Of a DNA stretch of 55,000 bases, positions 24,421 to 29,154 are shown piece by piece. Below the pieces are notes generated by a model, which worked only from the letters and a program-made list of their open reading frames with translations, made no database searches and was not told where the DNA came from. The translations under genes were made by a program, and so were the position numbers. The stretch is from Symbiodinium natans (Eukaryota; Sar; Dinophyceae; Suessiales; Symbiodiniaceae): the NCBI GenBank assembly GCA_905221605.1, contig CAJNDS010002137.1, positions 17,501-72,500 of the forward strand. Direction: 5' to 3'. Position 1 is the first letter of the stretch, and each line of letters begins with the position of its first letter.

Positions 24421-26651
24421 CTATGTATATATGTGTATATATATATATATATACGGGGATACAAGGTGCCTCATTCCCTCACTCCCCGCTTGAACAGTGC
24501 AATCTGGTGCTTCTCGGCTCTGAAAACAGGCAACCCTAAACCCTAAACCCTAAACGCGAAGGTACAGTTGCATCTGGTTTGTTGTGTATGCCACTGCTTG
24601 TGCGCCGTGTGGAGACAAAGCTAGGTTGGGCCTTTGGATCCGCTGCAAGATGTTTTCCAAACAGGATGCTCAACCCTAAACCCTAAACCTTTAAGCCCCA
24701 AACCCTACATAGGATCCTCTTACACAAACCCTAAACCCTAACCCTAAACCCTAAGATCCTCTAAAACCCGAAGCCCTAAACCCTTAGCCCCAAACCCTAC
24801 ACAGGATCCTCTTGAACCCGACTTAGTAGCCCACTAACCGTATTGTAATAAGGGCAACCTTTTTTTGGTTGGTTACCTATAAGGGTTCCCAGAACCACAA
24901 GAAGGGTAAAAGGGTAGCACTGGGCTACGAAGCCGACAAGGGAAGAGATGAACCCTACATAGGATCCTCTTAAACAAAACCCCAAACCCTAGCCCTACAC
25001 CCTAACAAGAGCCTCTTAAGCCCTAAACTCTAAGCGCTAACCCTAAACCCTAAGCCCCAAACCCTGCATAGGACCCTCTTAAACCCAATAAGGGAAGAGA
25101 TGAAAACATCCCAAAGGGCCCCCAACATATTGAGAGCACTGGCACCGATGGGCTCCCTTCGGGCTTCTTTGACGGGGTTTAGGGGTTTAGTGTTTAGTGT
25201 TCAGGGTTCAGGGTTTAGGGTTTGGGGTTTAGGGTATTTCGGGTTTAGGGTTTGGGGTTTAGGGTTTAGGGCCCACGAAAACTCTGATGCTTAGCTTTCT
25301 GCCAAGGCGCAACCAAGAAGGAGAACTGCCGATCGGCACGGTTTCGCAACACCTCGGCACTTGTTGCTGCAAACCTTAACTCTGAACCCACAATACACTT
25401 TGAAAAGGCCCAGCAGTAGCTGGAGCCTATCTTTTGCTAAGCCTATTCATAATGCGAGGCTGCAATATAATGTCATGTGATAGAATATTTTATAGAAATA
25501 CTTGCATATAGGAATATCCTAGCATCGTCTTATCATGATCTGATAATACAATATGGCGGTTTCCGAAATTAGGGTTTCTTATCGGGGTCCTTACTGTAAG
25601 GGAATCCTGCTCTTTGGGATTTAGGTGTCCCCTTTGTAAGCCCCCATACAACGATCCAGACCTCAAGGAGACTCTGCCTAATCGACTGCGCCGTTTTGCA
25701 GGCCAATGGGCGCATCGAACGGAGTAGCCCGCGTTCAGCAGCTGTCCTTGGGCCGGGGCAATAACAGAACAACATAATAACTTACTAACAGAATAACACA
25801 ATAACATAATATTCTCTGTGTATTCATATATGTATATATATATATACACACACATATATTGTCTGTGTATCTATAGTAGTATAATAAATCAGGATAAAAC
25901 TGACGCTGCGACGCACTTGCTGAAGCATTCATGCACGCGTTAAGTACTCTGCCCTTTCCCTGCATGATAAGCAATGCGACCTGTCATCACAACCACTTCA
26001 GTCCTGTCCACATGGCGGTTCATGGGTATAATCCCAGTGAAACGACTGCTTCTAAGACTTAAGGCTTATGAGTTGCAGTTACGTTGGAGTTAATTACAAG
26101 TACCCATGAAACTCCAAGCACACCAGTCAGACCTTAGCCGGGAGGCGAACGACCTGTCGGCCAATCGTTCCTGTGGCGCCCATAACGAGCACGGACGTCT
26201 TCTTGACGGGGACGTTCTCCTGGTAGGGGCTGGCGGGTTTGCTTGGGGGGTTTCGTAATTCAGACTTCATTTTTATCCCTGAACCCTAAAACCTTTTTGA
26301 CTCCGGGCTCACCTGAAACCCTAAACCCTAAACCCTAAAGCCCGAAACCCTTTCGGCAAATGGATTCGCTGCCTCGTCATCCACGGCCGGCTCGGTCTCC
26401 ATCGTGGCCTTACACAACTTCTCACCACCTAGCGTAACCTACATACAGACATATAAACGGTTTAGGGTTTAGGGTTTAGGTTTAGGGTTAGGGTTTAGGG
26501 TTTAGGGTGTCCACATATACATATATACATATACTATATACCTTGAACTGTTTGTTGGAGAGATGGATGCATGCGCAGAGACATACCTGCATACAGACAT
26601 ACATATATATATACATATATATATACATATATACATATATGTATATACATA

Positions 26652-26682
<31 letters not shown>

Positions 26683-27263
26683 GTATATATGTACAAATGT
26701 GCACATATGCTTGTGCTGTACTCAAAACATTTGGAGGGCAACGTGCAATTTGATGCCTGCCCCTTTATCTATGACATGCGGGCGACTCTAGGCGTGGACT
26801 GAATTAAACAAAACAGAGACCTTGAAGCGAATGTTGTGGGAACCCTGAACCCTGAACCCTGAACCCTGAACCCTTTTTGCATCCGGACTCCCGTGGGTAC
26901 CCTGAACCCTGACCCTGAACCCTAAACCCTAAACCCGAAACGCTAAACCAGGGTTAGGGGGCAAAAGCCTTCAGCTCACATCCACGCACTCCAAACCCCA
27001 GAGCCAGGCCAAGGGTCCACGACCTCTGTGCCAGACGCAGGCTCACATGAAACACCCCAACCCTAAAGCCTAAACCCTAAAGCCTTAAGCCTAAAGCCCA
27101 AAGCCTAAAGCCTAAACCCTAAACACTAAACCCTATATAAACCCTGAACCCTAAACCCCAAAACCTCTCAGCAGTGATGCATCCGGGTGGCCGTGATAGT
27201 CGCCTGCCTCCTGGTTGGCGCCTCCATAGGGTTTAAGGTTTGGGGGCTTTGGGTCTGGGGGGT

Positions 27264-27296
<33 letters not shown>

Positions 27297-27818
27297 CCAC
27301 ACACCTGCACTCCATTCATTCCATTCCACTCAGTTCCATTCCACTCCGCTCCACTTCATTTGTTTGCGTGTGCGTGTGCTGCTTGCTAATTCTTATGAAT
27401 GATGATAAATGCTGGGGAAACTAAACCCTGAACCCTGAACCCCTGAACCCCTGAACCCCTGAACCCCTGAACCCCTGAACCCTAAACCCTAAACCCTGGA
27501 CCCCTGTCATGAGAGGAGCCTTGGCTGCACGGCGGGCTGCGTTGCGGCTGCGAATAAGCGACGCGGCCGTGGCCAGGCCTGTTGGGGGAGACTTGGGGTT
27601 TTAGATCTTGAGGTCTACGTGGTTTAGGGGGTTTAGGGTAGACTCATAGCCCTAAACCCTAAACCCTAAACCCTAAACCCTGAACCCTAAACCCTAAACC
27701 CTAAACCCTAAACCCCTAAACCCTAAACCCTGAACCCTGAAGATGAAAGAAGAAGAAAAAAAGTCCCATGTGCGTTCCGGGAAGCCGAGGGCCCCACCAA
27801 CAGCCAGCGCCGTGTAGT
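7538..27818 (-). CDS. HCF244: HCF244/Ycf39-like photosystem II assembly factor, 26 chained exons
   Basis: Split gene assembled by hand from exon islands listed individually. Known of the family: Ycf39 (cyanobacteria) and HCF244 (plants) are atypical short-chain dehydrogenases that help D1/psbA synthesis and early photosystem II assembly at the thylakoid, working with one-helix chlorophyll-binding proteins. Seen here, in order: the Rossmann motif [109 protein letters not shown]; and a [10 protein letters not shown] helix. All 25 junctions agree in phase. Donors are 15 GC, 9 GT and 1 GA; acceptors are all AG. Upstream exons give an Ala/Arg-rich stretch that could be plastid targeting. The true 5' exon and start codon were not found. 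A Glu/Lys-rich C-terminal extension follows the family core; the stop codon is uncertain. Conserved segments follow each other with family-typical spacing. Confidence 0.85.
7979..8100 (+). repeat. TTTAGGG array ending in TTAAGGG block
   Basis: TTTAGGG units followed by five pure TTAAGGG units at 8066-8100. Confidence 0.95.
8151..8236 (-). mobile_element. tRNA-like SINE copy
   Basis: On the minus strand it begins GGTAGCCCGGTGG, an A-box-like string (TRGYNNARNGG), and has GGTTCTGGGTTCC about 35 nt later as a B-box-like string. Related copies lie near 23640-23702, 24822-24932, 28390-28480, 38130-38230, 40355-40440 and 51131-51235, all in the same orientation. The ends of this copy also form a TTGGTAGCCC/GGGCTACC inverted pair. 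It abuts the MITE starting at 8237. Confidence 0.55.
8237..8485. mobile_element. Two tandem CTTGGAGGTTCATGG MITEs
   Basis: Two copies of the commonest foldback family in the window, at 8237-8344 and 8345-8485. Each begins CTTGGAGG and ends CCTCCA(AG), with internal ACTTATAA.TGTACTTATAA motifs. The pair lies at the 5' end of the intron after exon 25, whose GT donor is seven bases outside the outer terminal repeat. Confidence 0.8.
8493..8577 (-). CDS. HCF244: HCF244-like exon 25
   Basis: CGCAAAG| acceptor, CACTTG|GTACTTG donor, 85 nt. Reads [20 protein letters not shown], part of the charged C-terminal extension. Phase 0 in, one base over out. Confidence 0.7.
8602..8655 (+). repeat. TTTAGGG array
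   Basis: Pure heptamers; on the sense (minus) strand this is CCCTAAA, 24 nt before the exon 25 acceptor. Confidence 0.96.
8727..8816 (-). repeat. Homogeneous CCCTAAG array
   Basis: About 12 consecutive CCCTAAG units, a one-base variant of the telomere unit expanded as a pure block. Confidence 0.96.
9112..9354. repeat. C-array and G-array flanking exon 24
   Basis: CCCTAAA at 9112-9178 and TTTAGGG at 9308-9354 bracket the island that contains exon 24. Confidence 0.94.
9224..9284 (-). CDS. HCF244: HCF244-like exon 24
   Basis: CTCAAAG| acceptor, GAGAAG|GCTTGG (GC) donor, 61 nt. Reads [20 protein letters not shown], positioned like the lysine-rich end of plant HCF244. Confidence 0.75.
9659..9738 (-). 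CDS. HCF244: HCF244-like exon 23
   Basis: CTGCCAG| acceptor, 80 nt, reads [20 protein letters not shown]; the GLEEYI.EYY part corresponds to the conserved TLEKYL.DYF helix of HCF244. The donor chosen is GG|GTTTAGGGG, i.e. the GT belongs to the first telomere-like unit. Confidence 0.75.
9815..10100. repeat. C-array and G-array around a short island
   Basis: CCCTAAA at 9815-9875 and TTTAGGG at 10022-10100. The island between can be read [19 protein letters not shown] on the minus strand but falls inside the intron between exons 22 and 23 and does not fit the chain. Confidence 0.93.
10169..10230 (-). CDS. HCF244: HCF244-like exon 22
   Basis: CTGCCAG| acceptor, CAA|GCAAGC (GC) donor, 62 nt. Reads [20 protein letters not shown]; the PM..T..Y.LLG pattern matches the region before the C-terminal helix in the family. 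Confidence 0.8.
10567..10760 (-). repeat. Three-stage variant heptamer array
   Basis: About 10 CCTACAG units, then about 11 CCTAAAG units, then about 5 CCTAAGG units, each block internally pure. All are the same length as CCCTAAA and look like sequentially expanded variants. Confidence 0.95.
10829..10880 (-). CDS. HCF244: HCF244-like exon 21
   Basis: CTCCCAG| acceptor, TTCAG|GCCGAAG (GC) donor, 52 nt, reads [17 protein letters not shown], matching the DVADRLAF.EVL segment of HCF244. Confidence 0.85.
10943..11010 (+). repeat. TTTAGGG array
   Basis: Mostly TTTAGGG with a few variants, inside the 173-bp intron between exons 20 and 21. Confidence 0.94.
11054..11128 (-). CDS. HCF244: HCF244-like exon 20
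   Basis: CCGGAG| acceptor, ATC|GTATCT (GT) donor, 75 nt in phase 0. It ends [10 protein letters not shown], aligned with the RFFQWT of HCF244. Confidence 0.85.
11181..11694. other. Intron sequence, nothing recognised
   Basis: Part of the intron between exons 19 and 20; no arrays or coding islands that fit. Confidence 0.4.
11695..12620. repeat. 52-bp minisatellite with higher-order structure
   Basis: About 18 copies of a 52-bp unit centred on GCTGATGCTCATGATGCTCG. Some copies are shortened by loss of the GGCTTGGAAAGGG segment. A block of several units recurs with a period of about 293 bp (compare 11801 and 12094). Because 52 is not a multiple of three and the unit lacks stops, several frames stay open on both strands; the resulting ORFs are not genes. 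The array is wholly inside the intron between exons 19 and 20. Confidence 0.95.
12686..12739 (-). CDS. HCF244: HCF244-like exon 19
   Basis: Good pyrimidine-rich acceptor CTTCTGCCTTCAG|, CGTGAG|GCCTCC (GC) donor, 54 nt, reads [18 protein letters not shown]. Matches the AWTT.E.I.LCERL.GQ motif of Ycf39/HCF244 almost residue for residue. Confidence 0.92.
12905..12995. mobile_element. GGGAATGAGG / (TA)n foldback remnant
   Basis: GGGAATGAGG.ACCCTATA followed by a (TA)n run, matching the left half of the more complete copy at 24320-24490, where the right arm CCTCATTCCC is retained. Confidence 0.5.
13062..13388. repeat. C-array and G-array around a 209-bp island
   Basis: CCCTAAA at 13062-13138, TTTAGGG at 13348-13388. 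Confidence 0.93.
13637..13678 (-). CDS. HCF244: HCF244-like exon 18
   Basis: GCGGAAG| acceptor, CCCAAG|GCGCC (GC) donor, 42 nt, reads [14 protein letters not shown], the segment before the VWST motif (family: GKLLTFAGPR). Confidence 0.88.
13737..13815 (+). repeat. Degenerate TTTAGGG array
   Basis: Variant-rich G-strand repeats, about 58 nt upstream (sense) of the exon 18 acceptor. Confidence 0.9.
13888..14117. mobile_element. MITE interrupted by a CCCTAAA array
   Basis: The left end GCTTGGAGGGTCATGG and body lie at 13888-14004. An array (14001-14108) follows GTACCC, and then CCTCCCAGTGC resembles the missing right terminal repeat. On the sense strand this right end is the first sequence of the intron after exon 17 (GC donor at 14118). 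Confidence 0.6.
14119..14180 (-). CDS. HCF244: HCF244-like exon 17
   Basis: TTTGGACAG| acceptor, GAC|GCACTGG (GC) donor, 62 nt. Reads [20 protein letters not shown], matching the VAYMDTQDIAR motif, one of the best-conserved parts of the family. Confidence 0.93.
14227..14540 (+). repeat. TTTAGGG arrays
   Basis: Clean array 14227-14330 and degenerate array 14427-14540. The first lies 47 nt before the exon 17 acceptor on the sense strand. Confidence 0.94.
14675..14945. repeat. C-array and G-array flanking exon 16
   Basis: CCCTAAA at 14675-14760 and TTTAGGG at 14875-14945. The second is within 14 nt of the exon 16 acceptor. Confidence 0.95.
14803..14861 (-). CDS. HCF244: HCF244-like exon 16
   Basis: CACTCAG| acceptor, GCCAG|GCGCAG (GC) donor, 59 nt, reads [19 protein letters not shown]. 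Joined to exon 15 it restores the SQYAV. junction typical of the family. Confidence 0.92.
15354..15542 (-). CDS. Coding-looking island inside an intron, unrecognised
   Basis: Minus strand reads [18 protein letters not shown] and on to APGDWIRML then TGA. Just beyond, in another frame, [17 protein letters not shown] is open. It looks like protein but lies within the intron between exons 15 and 16 and does not fit the HCF244 chain. It may be a captured gene fragment. Confidence 0.4.
   Translation of the reverse strand: MPGVVKPNLVCQKWDRETKTWRIIEDKNTKKRESSSAGDEAPQKKIREEPTDYAPGDWIRML
15541..15760. repeat. C-array and degenerate G-array
   Basis: CCCTAAA at 15541-15573 and TTTAGGG/GGGGTTT at 15695-15760, with a C-run of about 15 (sense strand) between them. 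Confidence 0.88.
15786..15819 (-). CDS. HCF244: HCF244-like exon 15
   Basis: TGCCAAG| acceptor, CTCCCA|GCTCC (GC) donor, 34 nt, reads [10 protein letters not shown]; corresponds to CGFMQGLIGQ in the family. Both neighbours join in phase. Confidence 0.88.
15840..16000 (+). repeat. Degenerate GGGTTTCGG / TTTAGGG array
   Basis: Variant G-strand repeats including GGGTTTC and GGGGTTTA units, upstream (sense) of exon 15. Confidence 0.85.
16143..16297. mobile_element. Complete TA-flanked MITE, 155 bp
   Basis: TACTTGGAGGTTCATGG at the left and CATGAACCTTCAAGTA at the right are inverted copies, with TA at each outer edge. The copy at 41816-41972 is nearly identical along its length, so both are recent. 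Confidence 0.85.
16300..17040. other. Intron sequence with CCCAAAATTGG-like simple repeats
   Basis: Includes a short CCCTAAA array (16378-16432) and a stretch (16610-16740) where GCCCAAAATTGGCC-like units recur loosely. ORFs there follow from this composition. Confidence 0.6.
17115..17256. mobile_element. Foldback MITE interrupted by TTTAGGG repeats
   Basis: ACCCAAAGAGCCCAATACCCC at the left and GGGGTATTGGGCTCCTTGGGT at the right are inverted copies. TTTAGGG units (17161-17184) sit in the middle. An uninterrupted copy is at 48407-48516. Confidence 0.8.
17459..17880. repeat. C-array and G-array flanking exon 14
   Basis: Degenerate CCCTAAA/CCCCTAAA at 17459-17625 and TTTAGGG with TTTAAGGG 8-mers at 17727-17880. 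The latter ends six nt before the exon 14 acceptor on the sense strand. Confidence 0.93.
17659..17720 (-). CDS. HCF244: HCF244-like exon 14
   Basis: CTGAGCAG| acceptor, CTTCGCC|GCCCGG (GC) donor, 62 nt, reads [20 protein letters not shown]. Matches IKYCTEKFLQESGL..T.R of HCF244. Exon 13 supplies the codon start across the junction. Confidence 0.95.
17981..18178. mobile_element. MITE split by a TTTAGGG array
   Basis: The left end GCTTGGAGTTCATGGG (17980-17995) runs straight into a TTTAGGG array (to 18080), then the rest of the element resumes as CCCCAAGTATAACTGTACTT and ends CCCATGAACCTCCAAG at 18178. Compare the uninterrupted copy at 8237-8344. Confidence 0.8.
18318..18525. repeat. C-array and short G-array flanking exon 13
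   Basis: CCCTAAA at 18318-18410 and TTTAGGG at 18497-18525. Confidence 0.93.
18439..18473 (-). CDS. HCF244: HCF244-like exon 13
   Basis: CCCTACAG| acceptor, ATGAG|GCCAGG (GC) donor, 35 nt, reads [11 protein letters not shown]; family NCDKHPEVPLM. Confidence 0.93.
18861..19225 (-). repeat. CCCTAAA arrays
   Basis: Arrays at 18861-18950 and 19063-19225. The island between them and the one at 19226-19300 are open in several frames but do not fit the chain. Confidence 0.94.
19564..19585 (-). CDS. HCF244: HCF244-like exon 12, 22-nt microexon
   Basis: CCAGCGAG| acceptor, AAG|GCCCGCG (GC) donor. With the two bases left over from exon 11 it reads RYVFLSIK, matching KYVFYSIH of HCF244 exactly where a gap remained. 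It is too short to find without the family expectation. Confidence 0.8.
19615..20060 (-). repeat. CCCTAAA arrays
   Basis: Arrays at 19615-19730 and 19966-20060; the second is 38 nt after the exon 11 donor on the sense strand, where it reads TTTAGGG. Confidence 0.94.
20099..20172 (-). CDS. HCF244: HCF244-like exon 11
   Basis: AACAAGCAG| acceptor, CAGAG|GCCGCC (GC) donor, 74 nt, reads [20 protein letters not shown] and on to MKIQ. DWEGK..LIQC is diagnostic for Ycf39/HCF244. Confidence 0.95.
20188..20560 (+). repeat. TTTAGGG array and GGGGTTT-rich array
   Basis: 20188-20338 is nearly pure; 20399-20560 mixes TTTAGGG with GGGGTTT. Confidence 0.96.
20690..20965 (-). repeat. CCCTAAA arrays flanking exon 10
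   Basis: Arrays at 20690-20790 and 20913-20965. Within the first, TTTTTGAAT (20737-20745) interrupts the repeat and resembles a minimal retroelement tail. Confidence 0.92.
20845..20897 (-). CDS. HCF244: HCF244-like exon 10
   Basis: GACTCAG| acceptor, CCCGAG|GACCTT (GA) donor, 53 nt, reads [17 protein letters not shown], matching TLVGIHTVIDCATGRPE. The GA donor is the one that leaves family-typical spacing to DWEGK in exon 11. Confidence 0.93.
21360..21790. repeat. GC-rich minisatellite, unit about 16 bp (GGGCCAAGGGCCCCCC)
   Basis: About 26 imperfect units, very GC-rich, inside the intron between exons 9 and 10. All large ORFs overlapping it on both strands come from the repeat. Confidence 0.95.
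21850..22770. repeat. Tandem 111-bp repeats with an embedded duplicated segment
   Basis: Units with GGGCCTCTACGGGCCCT and CCGAAGGCCCGAAAAGGGCC recur from about 22030 to 22440 with a period near 111 bp. A second segment (GCCACCAAAA.GCTTCAAAA...AATGAAAAATGCG) at 21856-21970 is duplicated at 22509-22625, and the 111-bp unit resumes after it. Confidence 0.88.
22937..23290 (-). repeat. CCCTAAA arrays
   Basis: Arrays at 22937-22985 and 23143-23290. Just upstream, 22884-22922 is a GC-rich inverted repeat (GTGTTTCACACC core). Confidence 0.9.
23326..23355 (-). CDS. HCF244: HCF244-like exon 9, 30 nt
   Basis: AAGTGCAG| acceptor, GCCAA|GTCGCC (GT) donor. With neighbours it reads [11 protein letters not shown], in place of ADLSKPETIPA of HCF244. 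Confidence 0.85.
23364..23415 (+). repeat. GGGGTTTA/TTTAGGG array
   Basis: Four 8-mers then heptamers; on the sense strand it ends nine nt before the exon 9 acceptor. Confidence 0.95.
23640..23702 (-). mobile_element. tRNA-like SINE fragment
   Basis: Minus strand GGTAGCCCAGTGATACCC followed by GGTTCTGGGTTCCC, same layout as the copy at 8151-8236. Confidence 0.5.
24147..24171 (-). CDS. HCF244: HCF244-like exon 8, 25-nt microexon
   Basis: TTTTGCCAG| acceptor, GAAG|GCCCCG (GC) donor. Reads DWGATVVE, identical to the family's DWGATVV core. Confidence 0.9.
24318..24490. mobile_element. Foldback element with central (TA)n
   Basis: GGGAATGAGGTGTCC at the left and GGTGCCTCATTCCC at the right are inverted copies around a (TA)n run of about 95 bp (24358-24453). 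Confidence 0.65.
24660..25100 (-). repeat. Degenerate CCCTAAA sequence with GGATCCTCTT repeats
   Basis: Loose tandem copies of a unit ending CCCTACATAGGATCCTCTTAAAC, interspersed with CCCTAAA, and interrupted by the SINE at 24822-24932. Confidence 0.8.
24822..24932 (-). mobile_element. SINE-like insertion with flanking CCGA(C) duplication
   Basis: Ends CTTAGTAGCCCACT and AGTGG(G)CTAC-type inverted strings. CCGAC is present on both sides (24818-24822 and 24933-24937). The related sequence AACCCAATAAGGGAAGAGATGA at about 25082-25102 resembles the unoccupied site. Confidence 0.65.
25176..25270 (+). repeat. TTTAGGG/GGGGTTT array
   Basis: Mixed heptamer variants including TTCAGGG. Confidence 0.9.
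25673..25741 (-). CDS. HCF244: HCF244-like exon 7
   Basis: AAGGACAG| acceptor, GGCAGA|GTCTCC (GT) donor, 69 nt. Reads [20 protein letters not shown]; the G(Y).VRC core and the 13-residue spacing to DWGATVV fit HCF244, though the residues between are diverged. Confidence 0.82.
25830..25857. repeat. (TA)n/(CA)n microsatellite
   Basis: Short alternating run. Similar TA/CA tracts lie at 12965-12988, 26590-26695, 30905-30945, 36335-36432, 49618-49650, 51900-51965 and 52515-52545. Confidence 0.9.
26012..26118. mobile_element. Diverged MITE of the CTTGGAGGTTCATGG family
   Basis: GGTTCATGGGTA at the left and TACCCATGAAACTCCAAG at the right. It lies about 20 nt inside the intron after exon 6. Confidence 0.6.
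26139..26219 (-). CDS. HCF244: HCF244-like exon 6 (Rossmann motif)
   Basis: CCCTACCAG| acceptor, CTCCCG|GCTAAGG (GC) donor, 81 nt, reads [20 protein letters not shown]. This is the NAD(P)-binding beta-alpha-beta of atypical SDRs (GATGxxGRxxV). Confidence 0.93.
26349..26408 (-). CDS. HCF244: HCF244-like exon 5
   Basis: GTGTAAG| acceptor, GAAAGG|GTTTCGG (GT) donor, 60 nt, reads [20 protein letters not shown]. Acidic linker before the Rossmann fold. Confidence 0.75.
26461..26510 (+). repeat. TTTAGGG array
   Basis: Seven units with two shortened ones. Confidence 0.93.
26838..26950 (-). repeat. CCCTGAA array with retro-tail-like insert
   Basis: Homogeneous CCCTGAA units interrupted at 26874-26899 by TTTTTGCATCCGGACTC, which resembles the 3' tails of the retroelements at 33552 and 42256. 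Confidence 0.88.
26997..27025 (-). CDS. HCF244: HCF244-like exon 4, 29 nt
   Basis: GGCACAG| acceptor, TCTGGG|GTTTGG (GT) donor. In phase it reads [10 protein letters not shown]. Confidence 0.65.
27058..27160 (-). repeat. CCCTAAA/CCTAAAG array
   Basis: Starts within a few bases of the exon 3 donor; on the sense strand it reads TTTAGGG. Confidence 0.9.
27165..27210 (-). CDS. HCF244: HCF244-like exon 3
   Basis: CCAACCAG| acceptor, AGAG|GTTTTGG (GT) donor, 46 nt, reads [15 protein letters not shown]. Confidence 0.7.
27265..27294 (+). repeat. Poly(G) tract, about 30 nt
   Basis: Longest of about ten G or C runs in the window (others near 2803, 9053, 15608, 31147, 31664, 37630, 51144, 54943). It is followed by CATTC/CACTC pentamers (27310-27360). 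Confidence 0.95.
27420..27500 (-). repeat. CCCCTGAA 8-mer array
   Basis: Six or so CCCCTGAA units then CCCTAAA. Abuts the exon 2 donor. Confidence 0.93.
27502..27578 (-). CDS. HCF244: HCF244-like exon 2 (transit-peptide-like)
   Basis: CCCAACAG| acceptor, ACAGGG|GTCCAG (GT) donor, 77 nt, reads [20 protein letters not shown]. Rich in Ala, Arg and Ser and free of acids, as in a plastid targeting region. Confidence 0.7.
27774..27818 (-). CDS. HCF244: HCF244-like exon 1 of those traced (true 5' end not found)
   Basis: CAAGACAG| acceptor, GGAAC|GCACATGG (GC) donor, 45 nt, reads [14 protein letters not shown]. Small hydrophobic stretch in phase with exon 2. A first exon with ATG must lie upstream. 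Confidence 0.6.
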
Positions 27819-27847
27819 CTGTCTTGACTTCAACCTTTTGGTCAGTT

Positions 27848-28103
27848 GCAGTTGCGTAATGTATTGCTTATTGCATAGTTTTAGGGTTTCGGTTCTGTCT
27901 GTCTTGGCTTCAACCTTTTGGTCAGTTGCGGGTTTGAGCTGCGTAGTTTAGGGTTCAGGGTTCAGGGTTCAGGGTTCAGGGCAGTTGCGTAATGTATTGC
28001 TTATTGCATAGTTTTAGGGTTTCGGTTCTGTCTGTCTTGGCTTCAACCTTTTGGTCAGTTGCGGGTTTGAGCTGCGTAGTTTAGGGTTCAGGGTTCAGGG
28101 TTT
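27848..28103 (+). repeat. 133-bp tandem duplication joined by TTCAGGG repeats
   Basis: GCAGTTGCGTAATGTATTGC starts at 27848 and again at 27981. Each unit ends in a run of TTCAGGG heptamers. Confidence 0.93.
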
Positions 28104-28506
28104 AGGGTTGAGGGTTTAGGGTTTAGGGTGGCATACTTCTTTTGGTGAGCTGGGGGATTTAGGGTGTCGGGTTTCGGGTTTAGTAACTTAGTAGGAGTGA
28201 AGCCTTCTGGCCTTTTGCAGGTCCCGGGTTGTCATGCGAACCCGGGATTGGCAGAACGTCCCCTCCCCCGGACTTTCGTTGGGCCACCCGCCTACTTCGA
28301 GGTTCAGGGCGCTGTACTCATAACCCCGATTGTCATTGTACTTCTGAGTCCTCTAAATATGTAGGCAGATTTACCATTGGGGCTAGGTTGCCCAGTAACC
28401 TAGGATGGAAAAGGGTGCCCTTTTTGTTTGAAGGGGTTTATAAGGGAACCTAAACCCCTCAAAACGGGAATAAGGGTACTACTAAACATCCTATAACACT
28501 TCCAAG

Positions 28507-28650
28507 TACTTGGAGGTTCATGGCACTTATGAACCAGCTATAACTGCACTTATTACCCACTTATAAGCCCCTTAAGTGCTCCAATATGGTTATAAGTACA
28601 GTTATAAGTACAGTTATAATTGGTTAACAAGTACCATGAACCTCCAAGTA
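28507..28650. mobile_element. Complete TA-flanked MITE, 144 bp
   Basis: TACTTGGAGGTTCATGG and CCATGAACCTCCAAGTA are perfect inverted termini with TA at both edges. Confidence 0.88.
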
Positions 28651-29154
28651 CCCATGAACCTCCATTCCCGTTCGTGGGGAATCCATCCCTGGCAGTCCCA
28701 GACCTCTCTTGCTTGCGCAGAGACTCATGGCAGAGTTTGTCATAAAGCCCCGAAGTTTCCAAGTTTCCTGGAGTTTAGGGTTGAGGGTTAGTGCAGAAAC
28801 CCAAGCCTTCCCCCAAAAGCTCGGACAAACACTAGCCACCGAGCAAGCTTTGAGTGTGTGTGTGTGTGTGTGCATGATCTCGGCCTGGATGAACTACGTT
28901 ACTACTAGGGTCCCTTTGTCAGTATACAAAAATCCCCGCCAAATCCCCATTCTAGTTACTAAGGCCCTGATAATGATAACCGTCCTTAATAGGGATTATA
29001 GTTTTTTATTATTATTTAATGCCTGTTTTCAGGACTGTTAGTCTGAGGGAGGAACTTCCCAAACGACTACTAGTACGGCTGCTGCTGCTGCAGCCAGCAC
29101 GACCAGCACGACCAGCACCAGCACTAGCACCAGGGCGACATAAAACGTTCCCTA

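Noticed and set aside
24500-25075. The islands here as missing HCF244 exons
   Set aside because: Open frames exist but none fits the family between exons 7 and 8, and those two exons already join with correct phase and spacing.
26294-26311. GTGAGCCCGGAGTCAAAAAG as a microexon
   Set aside because: Exons 5 and 6 join in phase without it and it resembles the repeated retro-tail strings; kept as an intronic insert.
26341-26360. GCCGAAAGGGTTTCGGG as another retro-tail junction
   Set aside because: It is the 3' end of HCF244-like exon 5 with a GT donor, so the similarity is not evidence for an insertion. This also cautions that other AAAAG|GGTTT junctions need cDNA.
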